This document shows, in pieces, positions 5,529 to 6,127 of a stretch of DNA of 6,127 nt. Origin of the DNA: Streptomyces sp. MMG1533. Its GTDB lineage: Bacteria > Actinomycetota > Actinomycetes > Streptomycetales > Streptomycetaceae. The notes under the pieces are model-generated. The model did not search any database, was not told the DNA's origin, and saw nothing but the letters and a program-made list of their open reading frames with translations. The stretch lies in contig NZ_LGDG01000069.1 in assembly GCF_001279775.1 (NCBI RefSeq), positions 1 through 6,127 of the forward strand. Direction: 5' to 3'. The translations under genes and the position numbers were made by a program. The stretch's first letter is position 1. Each line of letters opens with the position of its first letter.

Positions 5529-6127
5529 GCGCGCCGCTCCTTCCGGAAGGTCGCGATCAGATACGGGATGATCACCGCAAGGGAGATCACCAGCAGGACG
5601 ACGGCGATCGCGGAGCCGTATCCGATGCGGCTGGACTCGCCGATGATGTTGTTGGTGACGAGGATCGACAGCAGTTCGGTGCCCTGGGCGCCCTTGTTGA
5701 AGACGAAGACCAGGTCGAAGGCGCGCAGCGCTTCGATGATCGTGACGACGAGGACGACGGTGTTCGTCGGACGCAGCGTCGGGAAGATGACGTTCTTGAA
5801 CGTCTGCCACTCGTTCGCGCCGTCCAGTGCGGAGGCCTCCCGCAGGGACGGGTCCACGCCCTTGAGGCCGGCCAGGTAGAGGATCATCATGTAGCCGGTG
5901 TGCCGCCAGGAGGCGGCGACCAGGATGGCCCACAGGTTGAGGTTCGGGTCGCCGATCCAGTCGATGTAGTGGCCGGGCTTGTTGGCCCCGATGACGCTGT
6001 TGATCAGGCCCGTGTCGGGGTTGTAGATCAGCTGCCAGACGAAGCCGATGACCGCCAGCGACATCACGACCGGCAGGAAGAACGCGGTCTGGTAGACCCG
6101 GCTGAAGCGGATCTTCTTGTCCAGCTG
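5525..6127 (-). CDS. MalF-type sugar ABC transporter permease (partial, 5' end outside)
   Basis: This is the first permease of the same CUT1 importer. The reading frame is open to the right window edge, and the visible part is 200 residues, roughly the C-terminal two thirds of a usual 290-320-residue protein. Visible residues begin QLDKKIRFSRVYQTAFFLP, a typical run into a transmembrane segment, so internal GTG/ATG codons near 6067 are not the start. The EAA loop REASALDGANEW starts near visible residue 96, with IFPTL after it. Further hydrophobic segments follow (about visible residues 121-135 and 171-192), and the protein ends in a basic FRKERRA. Its TGA overlaps the ATG of the next permease by ATGA (5528-5525), showing one operon and coupled translation, consistent with a 1:1 heterodimer in the membrane. 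The sugar-binding lipoprotein gene is expected further right, and no operator for this operon is inside the window. The family call is firm; the substrate is inferred from the GH42 gene as a galactoside. Confidence 0.94.
   Translation of the reverse strand, partial: QLDKKIRFSRVYQTAFFLPVVMSLAVIGFVWQLIYNPDTGLINSVIGANKPGHYIDWIGDPNLNLWAILVAASWRHTGYMMILYLAGLKGVDPSLREASALDGANEWQTFKNVIFPTLRPTNTVVLVVTIIEALRAFDLVFVFNKGAQGTELLSILVTNNIIGESSRIGYGSAIAVVLLVISLAVIIPYLIATFRKERRA
5537..5542 (-). promoter_or_regulatory. Ribosome binding site of the MalG-type permease
   Basis: AAGGAG on the minus strand ends 8 bases before the ATG at 5528, inside the last codons of the upstream permease. It decides the start in favour of MSTVTG. 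Confidence 0.75.

Noticed and set aside
3132..5879. A 915-codon open frame on the plus strand opposite GH42 and the permeases.
   Set aside because: Its translation is low-complexity (rich in Val, Gly, Arg, Gln) with no domain, and it lies antisense to two clear families. High GC suppresses stops in shadow frames.
5529..5933. Upstream extension of the fused minus-strand frame to an initiation codon at 5933.
   Set aside because: This part overlaps the MalF-type permease in another frame and gives an Arg/His/Pro-rich sequence. The ATG at 5528 with AAGGAG is the real start.
6062..6067. A start codon for the right-hand permease at GTG 6067 or ATG 6064.
   Set aside because: The frame stays open to the window edge and encodes typical permease residues there, so the gene is truncated by the window.

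Overview
The window looks like chromosomal DNA of a high-GC actinomycete, most likely Streptomyces. Genes on both sides have strongly G/C-biased third codon positions. The first gene carries a CebR-type cellobiose operator (one mismatch to TGGGAGCGCTCCCA), which is typical of Streptomyces cellulose-utilisation loci. It is an accessory gene sitting between two carbohydrate-use loci.

Layout: (1) 1-52 is a short leader ending in a CebR-like operator that overlaps both the ribosome binding site and the start codon of the first gene. (2) 53-1516 (+) is an intact cytoplasmic GH1 beta-glucosidase of the BglC type, followed by a strong GC-rich hairpin terminator at 1538-1571. (3) 1572-1759 is a spacer with no gene that I can support. 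(4) 1760-2608 (+) encodes a 282-residue stand-alone TIR-domain protein with a conserved candidate catalytic Glu and an unrecognised C-terminal domain. Its GC content and codon use are lower and more mixed than its neighbours', so it is probably acquired. (5) On the minus strand, read from the right edge leftwards, is a sugar ABC-importer operon: a MalF-type permease (partial, cut by the window edge, 5525-6127), a MalG-type permease (from 5528) and a GH42 beta-galactosidase (4628-2589). The binding-protein gene is expected beyond the right edge.

How the genes work together: the minus-strand operon would import a galactoside or short oligosaccharide through the two permeases and hydrolyse it in the cytoplasm with GH42. 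The GH1 enzyme would hydrolyse cellobiose or other beta-glucosides imported by a system probably encoded to the left. Neither enzyme has a signal peptide. The TIR protein has no metabolic link to these genes; by analogy with bacterial TIR NADases it may be a defence or abortive-infection effector.

The most unusual observation is that the MalG-type permease has no in-frame stop codon. Its reading frame runs directly into the GH42 gene, giving one open frame of 979 codons (5528-2589). A displaced stop codon, preceded by codons for a typical permease tail ending in Lys-Gly, lies in another frame just after the last transmembrane segment. This suggests a small out-of-frame deletion. GH42 and the TIR gene also overlap tail to tail by 20 bases, with no terminator between them.
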